From Mesorhizobium ciceri WSM4083 (GTDB lineage: Bacteria; Pseudomonadota; Alphaproteobacteria; Rhizobiales; Rhizobiaceae), in NCBI RefSeq assembly GCF_000519305.1, contig NZ_JAFG01000004.1, positions 726,222 to 790,221 of the forward strand: DNA of 64,000 nucleotides, given 5' to 3'. Position 1 is the first letter of the stretch; every line of letters starts with the position of its first letter. Below are positions 8,853-17,173 of this stretch, in pieces. The notes under the pieces are model-generated. The model worked only from the letters and a program-made list of their open reading frames with translations, was not told the DNA's origin and did no database searches. A program made the position numbers and the translations under genes.

Positions 8853-10789
8853 GCGGCATTGCGGGAAAGCCGGCCGAGCATACCCAGGAGGGTCTGAAAG
8901 GCATCCGTGACACCGGCCTCGAAGAGGTGAGACTGCGCGCCTTTCTGGCGCATGCCTGGCGAACGCCGAAAGGTTTCTACGGCTGGCTGGTCACGGTCGA
9001 TCACAAGCTGATCGGGCGGCGCTATATCGTGACGGCTTTCCTGTTTCTCATCCTGGCGGGTCTGTCGGCGCTCGCCATGCGTTTCCAGCTTGCCCAGCCT
9101 GAGGCCGGCTATATCGGTCCCGATCTCTACAACCAGCTGTTCACGATGCATGGCACGACGATGATGTTTCTGTTTGCCGTGCCGGTGATGGAGGCTTTCG
9201 CCATTTACCTGGTGCCGCTGATGATCGGCACTCGCAATGTCGCCTTTCCGCGGCTCAATGCATTCAGCTACTGGGTCTATCTTTCCGGCGGGATGATGAT
9301 CTGGATCGCCTTCGCCTTCGAAACCGGTGCGGATGCCGGCTGGTTTTCCTACGTGCCGCTCGCCGGACCCGAATATGGCATCGGCAAGCGCCCCGATTTC
9401 TGGGCGCAGATGGTGACCTACACCGAAGTGTCCGCGCTCGCGGTAGCGGTCGAGATCATCGCGACAGTGTTCAAACAACGTGCTCCCGGCATGTCGCTTG
9501 ACCGCATCCCGATCTATGTCTGGTCCGTCCTCGTCACGGCTTTCGTCATCCTGTTCGCCATGCCGGCCGTGATGGTCTCGAGCACAATGCTGATCCTGGA
9601 CCGCCTGGTCGGCACGAAATTTTTCGATCCCGCAGCAGGTGGCGATGCACTGCTGTGGCAGCATCTGTTCTGGTTCTTCGGCCATCCCGAGGTCTATATC
9701 ATCTTCATTCCGGCGACCGGCTTCGTCTCCGCGATCCTGCCGACCTTCGTTCGCCGCCCGGTGTTTGGCTATCTCGGCATCGTCCTGTCGTTGATCGCGA
9801 TCGGTTTTCTTTCCTTCGGCCTGTGGGTGCACCACATGTTCGCTACCGGCCTGCCGCAGCTCGGCGAAAGCTTCTTTACCGCTTCCTCGATGATGATCGC
9901 CATTCCAAGCGGCATTCAGATCTTCTGCTGGATTGCGACGATCTGGGGCGGGCGGCCGATCTTCGCCACGCCCATGCTTTTCGTGCTCGGCTTCATCTTC
10001 ACCTTTGTGATCGGCGGCCTGACCGGGGTCATGGTCGCCTCGGTGCCGCTCGACCTGCAGGTGCACGACACCTATTTCGTGGTTGCCCATTTCCATTATG
10101 TGCTGGTCGGGGGTGCCGTCTTCCCCCTGCTCGGCGCCGTTTATTACTGGTTTCCCAAGGTCACCGGACGCATGCTGTCCGAGAGGCTCGGCCGCTGGAA
10201 TTTCTGGCTCGTCTTCCTCGGGTTCAATCTCACCTTCTTCCCCATGCATATTCTTGGTCTGCAAGGCATGCCGCGCCGCGTTTATACGTATCCGCCGGCG
10301 AGCGGCTGGGGCGAGATGAACCTCTTCATCAGCCTCTCTTCACTGGTGGTGTTCGCGGGCTTCGCGCTTTTCTTCCTGAACCTCCTGCTCAGCATCCGCA
10401 ACGGCCGTATTGCCGGAGACAATCCCTGGGGCGCGAGCACGCTCGAATGGGCGACGACGTCGCCGCCGCCCTCCTACGATTTCTCGCGGCTGCCCGTGGT
10501 GACTCACCGCGAACCGCTGTGGGCCGAGCCCGACATGCTCCCCGTGGTCGAGGGTCTGCGTGTCGACGCCCGCGAGGTGCTCGCCGGCACGGTCGCCGAT
10601 GCGGTGCCGCAAATAAGGGTGCCATCGGCTGACAACTCGATCTGGCCGTTGCTGTCGGCCATTGCGGTCGGCGGCGCATTTCTCGGTTCGATATACACGC
10701 CGTGGGCGGTGGTCTGGGGAGCGATCCCGGTTTCGATCGGCTTCATCTGTTGGTTCTGGCCGAAGGGCGAACCGGAGGACGAGGAATGA
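8849..10789 (+). CDS. coxA: Cytochrome c oxidase subunit I (copy 1)
   Basis: Catalytic heme-copper subunit, 646 residues, reducing O2 to water and pumping protons across the inner membrane. Visible ligands are H101 in FTMHGTTMM (low-spin heme), H279/E281/Y283 in GHPEVY (CuB, D-channel glutamate and cross-linked tyrosine), the HH pair at 328-329 in VHHMF, and H414/H416 in HFHY. The E in HPEVY marks a type A1 oxidase. Beyond the 12 core helices, a C-terminal extension with two more hydrophobic segments ends in WFWPKG, as in caa3/fused types. Start ATG overlaps the coxB stop and the coxC ATG overlaps its own stop, so translation is coupled. Confidence 0.95.
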   Translation: MSGIAGKPAEHTQEGLKGIRDTGLEEVRLRAFLAHAWRTPKGFYGWLVTVDHKLIGRRYIVTAFLFLILAGLSALAMRFQLAQPEAGYIGPDLYNQLFTMHGTTMMFLFAVPVMEAFAIYLVPLMIGTRNVAFPRLNAFSYWVYLSGGMMIWIAFAFETGADAGWFSYVPLAGPEYGIGKRPDFWAQMVTYTEVSALAVAVEIIATVFKQRAPGMSLDRIPIYVWSVLVTAFVILFAMPAVMVSSTMLILDRLVGTKFFDPAAGGDALLWQHLFWFFGHPEVYIIFIPATGFVSAILPTFVRRPVFGYLGIVLSLIAIGFLSFGLWVHHMFATGLPQLGESFFTASSMMIAIPSGIQIFCWIATIWGGRPIFATPMLFVLGFIFTFVIGGLTGVMVASVPLDLQVHDTYFVVAHFHYVLVGGAVFPLLGAVYYWFPKVTGRMLSERLGRWNFWLVFLGFNLTFFPMHILGLQGMPRRVYTYPPASGWGEMNLFISLSSLVVFAGFALFFLNLLLSIRNGRIAGDNPWGASTLEWATTSPPPSYDFSRLPVVTHREPLWAEPDMLPVVEGLRVDAREVLAGTVADAVPQIRVPSADNSIWPLLSAIAVGGAFLGSIYTPWAVVWGAIPVSIGFICWFWPKGEPEDEE

Positions 10790-11388
10790 GGCACCGTCCC
10801 GTCGCCGACATCAGTCACCTGCCCACATACGATTTCGGGTCAGCGAGCCCGATGTGGTGGGGAACCCTTGCCTTCATTGCCCTCGAGGCAACCGGTTTTG
10901 CCTTGGCGATAGGCACTTACTTCTATCTGGCTGTGCTGGCCCGGCATTGGCCCATTGGGGCCCCTGCGCCAGATCTGCTGCCGGGCACGGCAGTACTGGT
11001 TATTCTGGTTGCCAGCGTCGTGCCCAACCACATGATCGAGTTTTGGGCACGTCGCCAGGACCTGGCGAAAGTTCGCCTTGGCATGGTCGTCATGTCGATC
11101 GTCGGAATTCTTCCGCTGATCGTTCGCATCTGGGAATTTCCGGCTCTGCGGATTTCCTGGGATCAGAACGCTTACGGATCGATCGTCTGGTTCCTGCTCG
11201 GGCTGCATACGACGCATCTCCTTACCGATGTCGGCGACACGATCGTCCTGGCGGTTCTCATGTTCACGCAAAAAGGCAAGGCGGGCCGCCGCTTCAGCGA
11301 CGTCTCGGACAACGCCTTCTACTGGGACTTCGTCGTCGTCTCATGGGTCGTGCTCTACCTTGTTATTTATTGGGCTCCGAGGATGTGA
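10786..11388 (+). CDS. Cytochrome c oxidase subunit III-like protein (copy 1)
   Basis: A 200-residue membrane protein of the heme-copper oxidase subunit III superfamily with five to six helices. It has SPMWWGTLAFIALE near residue 20 and FLLGLHTTHLLTDVGDT, which resembles the subunit III LHG.HV region, and ends FYWDFVVVSWVVLYLVIYW, the usual last helix. The ATG at 10786 overlaps the coxA stop and has GAGGA upstream. It is shorter than mitochondrial-type subunit III but matches the caa3 context and its paralog at 34331. Confidence 0.88.
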   Translation: MRHRPVADISHLPTYDFGSASPMWWGTLAFIALEATGFALAIGTYFYLAVLARHWPIGAPAPDLLPGTAVLVILVASVVPNHMIEFWARRQDLAKVRLGMVVMSIVGILPLIVRIWEFPALRISWDQNAYGSIVWFLLGLHTTHLLTDVGDTIVLAVLMFTQKGKAGRRFSDVSDNAFYWDFVVVSWVVLYLVIYWAPRM

Positions 11389-11389
11389 G

Positions 11390-11731
11390 ATGCAGGCGAT
11401 CCGTACCGGCGTTTCCTGGGCAGGCCTGGTCAGCGGACCAGTTGCGTGGGCAATAACGCTGCAGCTCGATTATTCCATTGCATCCTGGCAATGCCACGCA
11501 GGCTTTCGTCCCACTGCCTTGTTCTCATTGATAGGCGCCGCTGTCGCCCTGGCAGGCGCGCTGCTGTCGTGGCACGCCGTTCATGACCGCGGACATGGTA
11601 CGGTTCCGCCCCTGAAGGCGCGCACGCGCGCATTCCTTGCCAGGACTTCGGTGGGCATCGGGGCGCTGTTCGCGCTCATCTTGCTGGCGCAAATGATGGC
11701 AGGGCTGATCTTCAGCGGGTGCGAACTGTGA
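11390..11731 (+). CDS. Small oxidase-linked membrane protein (copy 1)
   Basis: A 113-residue protein with three hydrophobic segments, unknown by name. It follows coxC by one base. A paralog sits in exactly the same position of the second oxidase operon (34938-35279): both begin with GxSWxGLxSGPxAWAxxxQL and share W-Q-C, ALLSW and a final helix ending in a short Cys-containing tail. Conserved co-location after subunit III suggests an oxidase subunit (position of subunit IV) or an assembly factor. That role is inference from context. Confidence 0.75.
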   Translation: MQAIRTGVSWAGLVSGPVAWAITLQLDYSIASWQCHAGFRPTALFSLIGAAVALAGALLSWHAVHDRGHGTVPPLKARTRAFLARTSVGIGALFALILLAQMMAGLIFSGCEL

Positions 11732-11733
11732 CA

Positions 11734-13200
11734 ATGCCAACCCTGAGATTGGCCATCCGCCGGTGCGCGCTTTGGCCTGCCATGGGCATTCCATTCCCGG
11801 CCGTCACCTCCCGGGCGGTCGCGCTCGTCCTGGTATCGTTGGTCCTTTGCACCGAGCTGCCGGCGAGCGAAATCCAGAAGGGTGAATACCTTACCCGAGC
11901 GGCCGACTGCATCGGCTGCCACACGTCCAATCCGAGCCGCCCGTTCGCTGGAGGCTATCGCGTGCCGACCCCCTTCGGCGATGTATACTCGACCAACATC
12001 ACACCTGATCCCGATACGGGCATCGGACGCTATTCCGCGGACGAGTTCGTGCGAGCCGTGCAGAAAGGCATCAGGCGCGACGGAGCCGATCTCTATCCCG
12101 CCATGCCCTATGACAGCTTCGCCGCGATGAGCCGCGAGGACGTGCTTGCGATCCGGGCCTACCTTCTGGCGCAGCCGCCGATCTCCCAGCCGCGGCCGCG
12201 AAACATCCTGCCCTTTCCATTCAACCAGCGCTGGACAGTTGCGCTGTGGAAGCTCGCGAACCTGCGCACCGGCAGTTTCACGCCCGATCGGAGCCGGACC
12301 GCCGCATGGAACAGGGGAGCCTACCTTGTCGAGGCGCTCGGCCACTGCGGTGCCTGCCACACGCCAAGGAATGCGACGTTCGGCATGGATGAAGACCACA
12401 AGCTTGCCGGCGGCACCGCCGGCATCTGGCACGCCTTCAACATCACCAGCGACAAGATCGCAGGCGTCGGCGACTGGAGCAACGAAGAGCTGTCTCGATT
12501 TCTGAAAACCGGCGCCGTGCCCGGGAAGGCCTACGCGGGCGGGCCGATGGCGGAAACGGTCATGAACAGCCTGCAGCATCTTTCCGACGACGATATCCAG
12601 GCTATTGTCGCCTATCTCAGGGACGTGCCCGCTCAACCGGGAGACGAAAAGCAGCCGCGTTTCTCATGGGGTAACGCGCCCGCGGCCGACGGCGATGCTG
12701 GAACCGAAGGGATGACGCAAGGCAGCGGGACCGCAACCGGCGATGATCTCTATCGATCGCTCTGTTCGACGTGCCATGGGGCGACCGGAGGCGGATCATC
12801 AGACGGATCCTATCCGTCCTTGACCCGCAACAGCACCGCCGGCGCGGCCACGCCCGAGGATGTCGTCATGACCATCCTTGAAGGCGTCAAAGCTGGGGAC
12901 GTGGCGGGGCGTCAATCGATGGCGGCTTTCGGCGGCTGGCTGGACGATGGCCAGGTGGCAGCCCTTGCAAATTACGTCACCGCTCGGTTCGGAAATCCCG
13001 ACGTCAACGTCACCGCGGCCGATGTACGCCAGATGCGGGCAGGCTCGACAACAAGCCGGACAATCATGATTCTGGCGGCTCAATCACTTGCGGCGGGCGC
13101 CGCCGTGTTGATGCTTGGCCTGCTGCTTCTGCTGGCAAGACGTCTGCGCCGTGGGACCAGTTCAGCGCGCCTCATGTTCTTGCATAGAGATAGGCGGTAA
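11734..13200 (+). CDS. Membrane-anchored triheme cytochrome c (alcohol/gluconate dehydrogenase subunit II type)
   Basis: A periplasmic electron carrier of 488 residues with three heme c sites: CIGCH (C59), CGACH (C205) and CSTCH (C344). The N-terminus is a signal peptide, and a hydrophobic helix near residues 445-470 followed by RRLRRG would anchor it to the inner membrane. This architecture is that of the cytochrome subunit of membrane-bound alcohol, aldehyde and gluconate dehydrogenases, but no dehydrogenase subunit lies beside it. It may feed the adjacent oxidase with electrons from a partner encoded elsewhere. ATG at 11734 is favoured over GTG at 11719. Its 3' end overlaps the opposing cytochrome gene by 29 bases. 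Confidence 0.88.
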   Translation: MPTLRLAIRRCALWPAMGIPFPAVTSRAVALVLVSLVLCTELPASEIQKGEYLTRAADCIGCHTSNPSRPFAGGYRVPTPFGDVYSTNITPDPDTGIGRYSADEFVRAVQKGIRRDGADLYPAMPYDSFAAMSREDVLAIRAYLLAQPPISQPRPRNILPFPFNQRWTVALWKLANLRTGSFTPDRSRTAAWNRGAYLVEALGHCGACHTPRNATFGMDEDHKLAGGTAGIWHAFNITSDKIAGVGDWSNEELSRFLKTGAVPGKAYAGGPMAETVMNSLQHLSDDDIQAIVAYLRDVPAQPGDEKQPRFSWGNAPAADGDAGTEGMTQGSGTATGDDLYRSLCSTCHGATGGGSSDGSYPSLTRNSTAGAATPEDVVMTILEGVKAGDVAGRQSMAAFGGWLDDGQVAALANYVTARFGNPDVNVTAADVRQMRAGSTTSRTIMILAAQSLAAGAAVLMLGLLLLLARRLRRGTSSARLMFLHRDRR

Positions 13201-13597
13201 TGTCGCGCGCCTCTTGAGGCGACAGATTTGTATTGGGCATGGCCGTGTTCGGGTCTACGTCCCGCGCCCTGCTGATCCAGCGCATCATCGCATCCGGGGT
13301 GGCTTGCGACGCCCCGATATATCCTCTTTCGACGACGCCTTGCAGGGACGGACCGACGGTGCCATGGGCGCCGGGCACCCCCGGGATTTCGTGACATCCG
13401 CCACAGCCGTTGCGGATCATTGCCGGGACGGCCCGTTCAGGGTCGCCGCCGATGGCCTGCACGATGGTGGTTTGTCGCAGACTGTTGCTGCGAACCGATC
13501 CACTGGCAAAGGCGGCAAAACCGATGACGACAGCCGCCGATGCTCCTGCCAACCACAAGAATTGGGGCGACGCTTGCTTGGCGGCCTGCCGGTTCAT
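13172..13597 (-). CDS. Membrane-anchored monoheme cytochrome c (copy 1)
   Basis: A 141-residue c-type cytochrome: N-terminal hydrophobic anchor (about residues 13-32), heme site CGGCH in IRNGCGGCHEIPGVPGAHG, and a C-terminal MPNTNLSPQEARDITAYLY with the likely distal methionine. Its paralog at 36135-36551 closes the second oxidase operon and keeps the same blocks (IANGCSSCHTIAGVPGAQG, TAMPSTRITEQQARDIAAYLY). Here it is transcribed in the opposite direction and overlaps the triheme gene tail-to-tail. Probably an electron donor to one of the caa3 oxidases. Confidence 0.88.
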   Translation of the reverse strand: MNRQAAKQASPQFLWLAGASAAVVIGFAAFASGSVRSNSLRQTTIVQAIGGDPERAVPAMIRNGCGGCHEIPGVPGAHGTVGPSLQGVVERGYIGASQATPDAMMRWISRARDVDPNTAMPNTNLSPQEARDITAYLYART

Positions 13598-13677
13598 CTG
13601 CGCTTACTGCTCTCAGCGCTCAATGCGCTGCCGGATTCTGCCGAAGCACTGGTCCGGCAGCGGATTGAGGAACCAGC

Positions 13678-14001
13678 TCATTTATTACAGTTCTGCACAT
13701 TCGATGTTGTCGTGCCGGTCGCGGTGTTGTTGTCGGTATCATTGCCTGCCGCATCTTTGCAGCGGTCAGTCATGCCACCTGATTTCGTTGTCGAATTTGT
13801 CGAATTCGTAGTGCTGGGATCGGAAGGATTCACGGACGTTCCAGAGCCGGTGCCGCTGTTGCCCCCGGTATTTCCAGACGTAGCGCCGGTGCCGTTGTTC
13901 GAGCCGGTGCCAGTGGTGGAGCCGGAACCGTTCGACTGCGCCATTGCCGATGTGGCCAATGTAAGCGCGAGCACAGCGGCGGAGAGAAGTTTGACAATCA
14001 T
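13678..14001 (-). CDS. Secreted Ser/Thr/Gly/Asn-rich small protein
   Basis: 107 residues: a classical signal peptide (MIVKLLSAAVLALTLATSAMAQ) followed by a low-complexity stretch made almost wholly of S, T, G and N, with two cysteines near the end (DRCKD and VQNCNK). No enzymatic domain; exported function unknown. The ATG at 14001 has an AGGAG site upstream, whereas the longer open frame would bury the signal peptide. An EcfG-type promoter at 14034-14058 gives a leader of roughly 25 bases. Confidence 0.75.
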   Translation of the reverse strand: MIVKLLSAAVLALTLATSAMAQSNGSGSTTGTGSNNGTGATSGNTGGNSGTGSGTSVNPSDPSTTNSTNSTTKSGGMTDRCKDAAGNDTDNNTATGTTTSNVQNCNK

Positions 14002-14033
14002 GGTGGATCTCCTGGTTGGATGTACCGCCACCA

Positions 14034-14058
14034 AACCAATCTTTTCCTGATATGTTCC
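14034..14058 (-). promoter_or_regulatory. Putative EcfG promoter
   Basis: GGAAC (14058-14054) and GTT (14036-14034) on the minus strand, 17-base spacer, directly ahead of the secreted low-complexity protein gene. Confidence 0.6.
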
Positions 14059-14308
14059 CGGCGAAATCGTGTTCAGCAAAATTCTTGTGAAACGGGTTTC
14101 CGTACCGATACTGCAGACCGGCAGAAGTGGTTGGCCGCGCGCCGGCGGTCGACATAGGTGCGCCGCTGGCGCCGTCCGGTCGCTGGGGTAGCGCTAGCCG
14201 CATGCCCTCGCCGGAAGCATAGTTGCTCACTGGTGGCCGCTGCCGGCGGCCCCGACCAACGCCCGATCATCCCCGGATCGGAGGCAGCTCCAATCATCGC
14301 CATGAAAG

Positions 14309-14383
14309 TCATACTAACGGGCCGAACACGAATATAGCCAGTAGAACAAGAAAAATCACAGCGATAACTGCGATTGCCCACAT
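14309..14383 (-). CDS. Possible 24-residue membrane peptide
   Basis: A very short frame encoding MWAIAVIAVIFLVLLAIFVF plus GPLV, a single hydrophobic helix. It resembles the better-supported 24-residue peptide at 38471-38545 in size and composition. The ribosome binding site is weak (an AAGAAG about 8 bases upstream), and no stress promoter was found. It is listed because of the strong hydrophobic bias; it may be chance. Confidence 0.35.
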   Translation of the reverse strand: MWAIAVIAVIFLVLLAIFVFGPLV

Positions 14384-14549
14384 GACAATTCTTCTTGTCC
14401 CCCGTTGCTCTTGCTTGCGAGAGATATTTTCTGCCACAGTACGAAATCCTTGCCGCAAAATTCAGCTAACGAGAAGGCTCAGCGCCTGCATGGTCCTGCC
14501 GGACTGTTGGGCCGCGTCCTGGAATTGGCCACAGCCGGGGCTCACATGC

Positions 14550-14753
14550 CTACCAACCCTGCCGCCCGTACCAATCATCGACATCGCGCCGCACACGGTC
14601 CTTTTCGATGCCGTAACGCTCCTGGATTTTGCCTTCGAGTTGATCGCGCTTGCCTGCGATGCGGTCAAGGTCGTCATCGGTGAGTTTACCCCACTGCTCC
14701 TTGACCTTGCCTTTCACCTGTTTCCAGTTTCCTTCCACGCGGTTCCAGTCCAT
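14550..14753 (-). CDS. CsbD-family stress protein
   Basis: 67 residues of the CsbD-like family, small hydrophilic proteins induced by general stress in many bacteria, with no proven biochemical role. Diagnostic sequence: MDWNRVEGNWKQVKGKVKEQ, then WGKLTDDDLDRIAGKRDQLE and a closing ERYGIEKDRVRRDVDDWY. Full length for the family. Stands alone; no GGAAC-N17-GTT site was found immediately upstream, unlike several neighbours. Confidence 0.92.
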   Translation of the reverse strand: MDWNRVEGNWKQVKGKVKEQWGKLTDDDLDRIAGKRDQLEGKIQERYGIEKDRVRRDVDDWYGRQGW

Positions 14754-15578
14754 GACACCGTTCTCCCTGTTTTGGAAAGGTCCGGAATAGGAAACGCAAT
14801 CCGGTCGAGGATGTTCCTCGAAATAGCCGGCGCGCTGCCCGATGCCAAATCGGTTGACAGAAAGTCATGTCGCGCTTTGAGGACGTAGTGTTCGAACCAC
14901 ACTTCAGCCGAGCCATCCTCGCGCGCTCAAACCCGCCTGTTTGCTATGCGCCAAGGCTCTAAACGGTTCCGACGATGCTTTGCATTCGTACCCGACCACG
15001 TTCGAGTGCTGTCAGGTTGTTAAGTAAGGCAATCGAGCAGGCGAAAAATCAACGCTAACTCCAGCGGGGCGATAACACGCGATTGCCGCCGGTCCCCTAC
15101 TCCCACTCGATTGTTTAAAGACCATATAACCCATTGAAATCACTGTCAAATATTTCCTGAAACGGGGAAAAGAACGACACTAGAACCGTCAGAAAATTAC
15201 GCTATTGATTTTAAAGAGAAAATCGCAACAAAAAATATTTTGAGGTTTCACCAACTATCGAGAACAATCGGACGATTTTTGCAGCCCAACGGCGTCTGGC
15301 GGGGCGCGTATGCCGTCTCGAAAAGTGCCGTCACCGCTCAGGTTGTGTGCATTTTCGCTTCGAAATCAATGGTCATGGTGGGTCCGGAGGATGTAGCGAG
15401 AACGTTGATTTTATTGACTTTTTCTTGGGCAGAAAATCAGAGATCTTCCGCATCGTTCCGTATGGTTCCGCGGCCAATGGGCGACGTCTGGTCCGCAGGT
15501 TTAAATCTTGGATACGCAACCACCGATACCGGCATTCGCTGATCGCAGCAATGGGAGCGTTTCCGATCAAGATCCCAA
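14754..15578. other. Intergenic region with AT-rich tract and tRNA-3'-end-like fragment
   Basis: No convincing gene in these 825 bases. About 15110-15250 is markedly AT-rich compared with the surroundings. At 15490-15522 a stretch resembles the 3' end of a tRNA: a CAGG/CTTG stem around a seven-base TTTAAAT loop, ending GCAACCA. No matching 5' half could be folded. It may be a relic of an integration site. Open frames here have no ribosome binding site or recognisable product. Confidence 0.5.
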
Positions 15579-15911
15579 TCAGACCGGTGCGTACTCATTT
15601 GCCTCGAAAACATGGTGATGCACGCGGCCGGTGAACATCTTCAGCAGTTCACCGGTGACCTCCCGGCTTTTAAATCTTACGTCGGATTGAAGCGCCCGGT
15701 TGCAGGTGTCCATGTCCGGATAGCGAATGGCCAGCGCCATCGCGTAGGTGGGCGCGCCTTCGTCGCGCGCCGTACCGTCGAGAACGCGCACTTCCTCGGC
15801 GCCGGGAAACTGAGTCCAGAGCGGCACCAGCCTGTCCCTGACGAAGCGCCGGAACTCGCTCTCTTGTCCGGGATGGATTTCACCTTCGAAGAGGGCGTAG
15901 CGAATGATCAT
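15579..15911 (-). CDS. Small EthD/ABM-like hypothetical protein of the sugar-acid cluster
   Basis: 110 residues, probably a dimeric alpha/beta-barrel fold judging from the pattern YALFEGEIHPGQESEFRRFV, then ALAIRYPDMDTCNRAL and a closing VHHHVFEANEY; no known catalytic motif. It is the last gene of the operon that begins at the ABC ATPase (20709) and follows the sugar-binding protein. A role in sugar-acid metabolism, such as a mutarotase-like or accessory step, is a guess from position. AGGAAAG lies upstream of the ATG. Confidence 0.7.
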   Translation of the reverse strand: MIIRYALFEGEIHPGQESEFRRFVRDRLVPLWTQFPGAEEVRVLDGTARDEGAPTYAMALAIRYPDMDTCNRALQSDVRFKSREVTGELLKMFTGRVHHHVFEANEYAPV

Positions 15912-15992
15912 GGCGAGGCTTTCCTGATTGTGTGCTTGTGACGTCTGTCGGCTTGCGGGCGCATCGGGTGATACGCCCGCCTTGGTGCGTGC

Positions 15993-17108
15993 TTATTTGC
16001 CCCAGATTTTCTTGTACTGGTCGCGGTAGCCATTTTCGGGGTCGAAGGCATTCTTCGGGCCGCCGTCGAACTCGACATTGTCGGCCGTCACCACATGCAG
16101 CGGCGACAGGTAGCCCGACCATTTTTCACCGGCGATGGCGCGGTTCAGTTCGTCGACCAGTTGCCAGCCCTGCAGGTTGAGCGGTTCGGCGACCGTCACC
16201 TTCTGGAACTGGCCGGCGCGGATGCGCTGATAGGCCGATTCCGAACCGTCGCCGGCGGCGACATTGATCGGCGCGTCCGTGCCGGCCTTGCCGGCGGCGG
16301 CCAGAGAAGGTCCCATGAAGTCGAAATAGAGGTCGTTGATCGCCAGCGAGTGCGTCCAGGCATCGCCGTATTTCTGCAGCAGCGACGTGGTCAGCTGCGG
16401 CATGCGCTGCGAGGTCTCGGCGATCGGCGTGTCGACATATTCGAGCACCTTGCCGCCCAGCCGCTCGATCTCGGCCTTCATCTTGTCGGCCTTGGCGATG
16501 GCGATGGCGTAGGTCGAATCGGTGAAGATCACGACGCCGGGTTTGCCCTTGGCATCGGCGTAGGCCCAGTCGGCCGCAGCCGTGGAGACCTGCATGGCGT
16601 CGGTCGAGACATTGGCGAAGACGCCGCTCTTTTCGTCAGGTCCGATCACCGGTCCGGCATGCCAGGAAACCAGCGGGATGCCGGCGGCCTTAGCCTGTTC
16701 CAGCGCCGGCGCCTGCTCGACAGCGTCGAAACCGTTAATGACGATGCCATTCGGCTTCAACGCCATCGCCTGGCCGAAGGCGGCGGTGCGGCCACCGATC
16801 GAGCCGGCGCCGTCGATCACCTTGACCTCCCAGCCGATCGCCTTGGCTGCCTCCTCTACGCCGGTGGTGACGCCCAGAATGCCGCCGTTCTTGAGGTCAC
16901 CCGCGAGCACGACGATCGTCTTGCCCGGCTGCGCCTTCGGACCGGTGGTCGGGCCGTCCCAGGCGGTTACTTTCTGCGCATATTTTTCGACCACCGCCAT
17001 GGCGTCGGCCATCGCGTCTGCGCGTGCGTGGCCGGCGAACAGGACTGGAGCAGCGACGGTCATGGCCATCAAGGCGACGGATGATTTCAGAAGTGTTCTG
17101 CGTTGCAT
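15993..17108 (-). CDS. Sugar ABC transporter periplasmic binding protein
   Basis: A 371-residue solute-binding protein of the ribose/xylose (type I, Peripla_BP_4) family. The signal peptide begins MQRRTLLKSS with a twin-arginine-like pair. The mature part shows KTIVVLAGDLKNGG, the ligand-loop LKPNGIVINGFDAV and hinge regions INVAAGDGSES and VTVAEPLNLQGW. With the permease (18138) and ATPase (19213) it forms one importer. Neighbouring enzymes point to a sugar acid or its lactone as ligand. ATG at 17108 has GGGGAGG upstream; the much longer open frame 5' of it is not used. Confidence 0.92.
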   Translation of the reverse strand: MQRRTLLKSSVALMAMTVAAPVLFAGHARADAMADAMAVVEKYAQKVTAWDGPTTGPKAQPGKTIVVLAGDLKNGGILGVTTGVEEAAKAIGWEVKVIDGAGSIGGRTAAFGQAMALKPNGIVINGFDAVEQAPALEQAKAAGIPLVSWHAGPVIGPDEKSGVFANVSTDAMQVSTAAADWAYADAKGKPGVVIFTDSTYAIAIAKADKMKAEIERLGGKVLEYVDTPIAETSQRMPQLTTSLLQKYGDAWTHSLAINDLYFDFMGPSLAAAGKAGTDAPINVAAGDGSESAYQRIRAGQFQKVTVAEPLNLQGWQLVDELNRAIAGEKWSGYLSPLHVVTADNVEFDGGPKNAFDPENGYRDQYKKIWGK

Positions 17109-17173
17109 GTTGGTACCTCCCCTGGTTTTAAAAAAGTTATCTGGTCTTTCCGGAACTCGATTTCGGCGCCAGG

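Noticed and set aside
15240..15542. Plus-strand open frame of 100 residues in the AT-rich gap
   Set aside because: No ribosome binding site, no recognisable domain, and it runs through the tRNA-like fragment; treated as non-coding.
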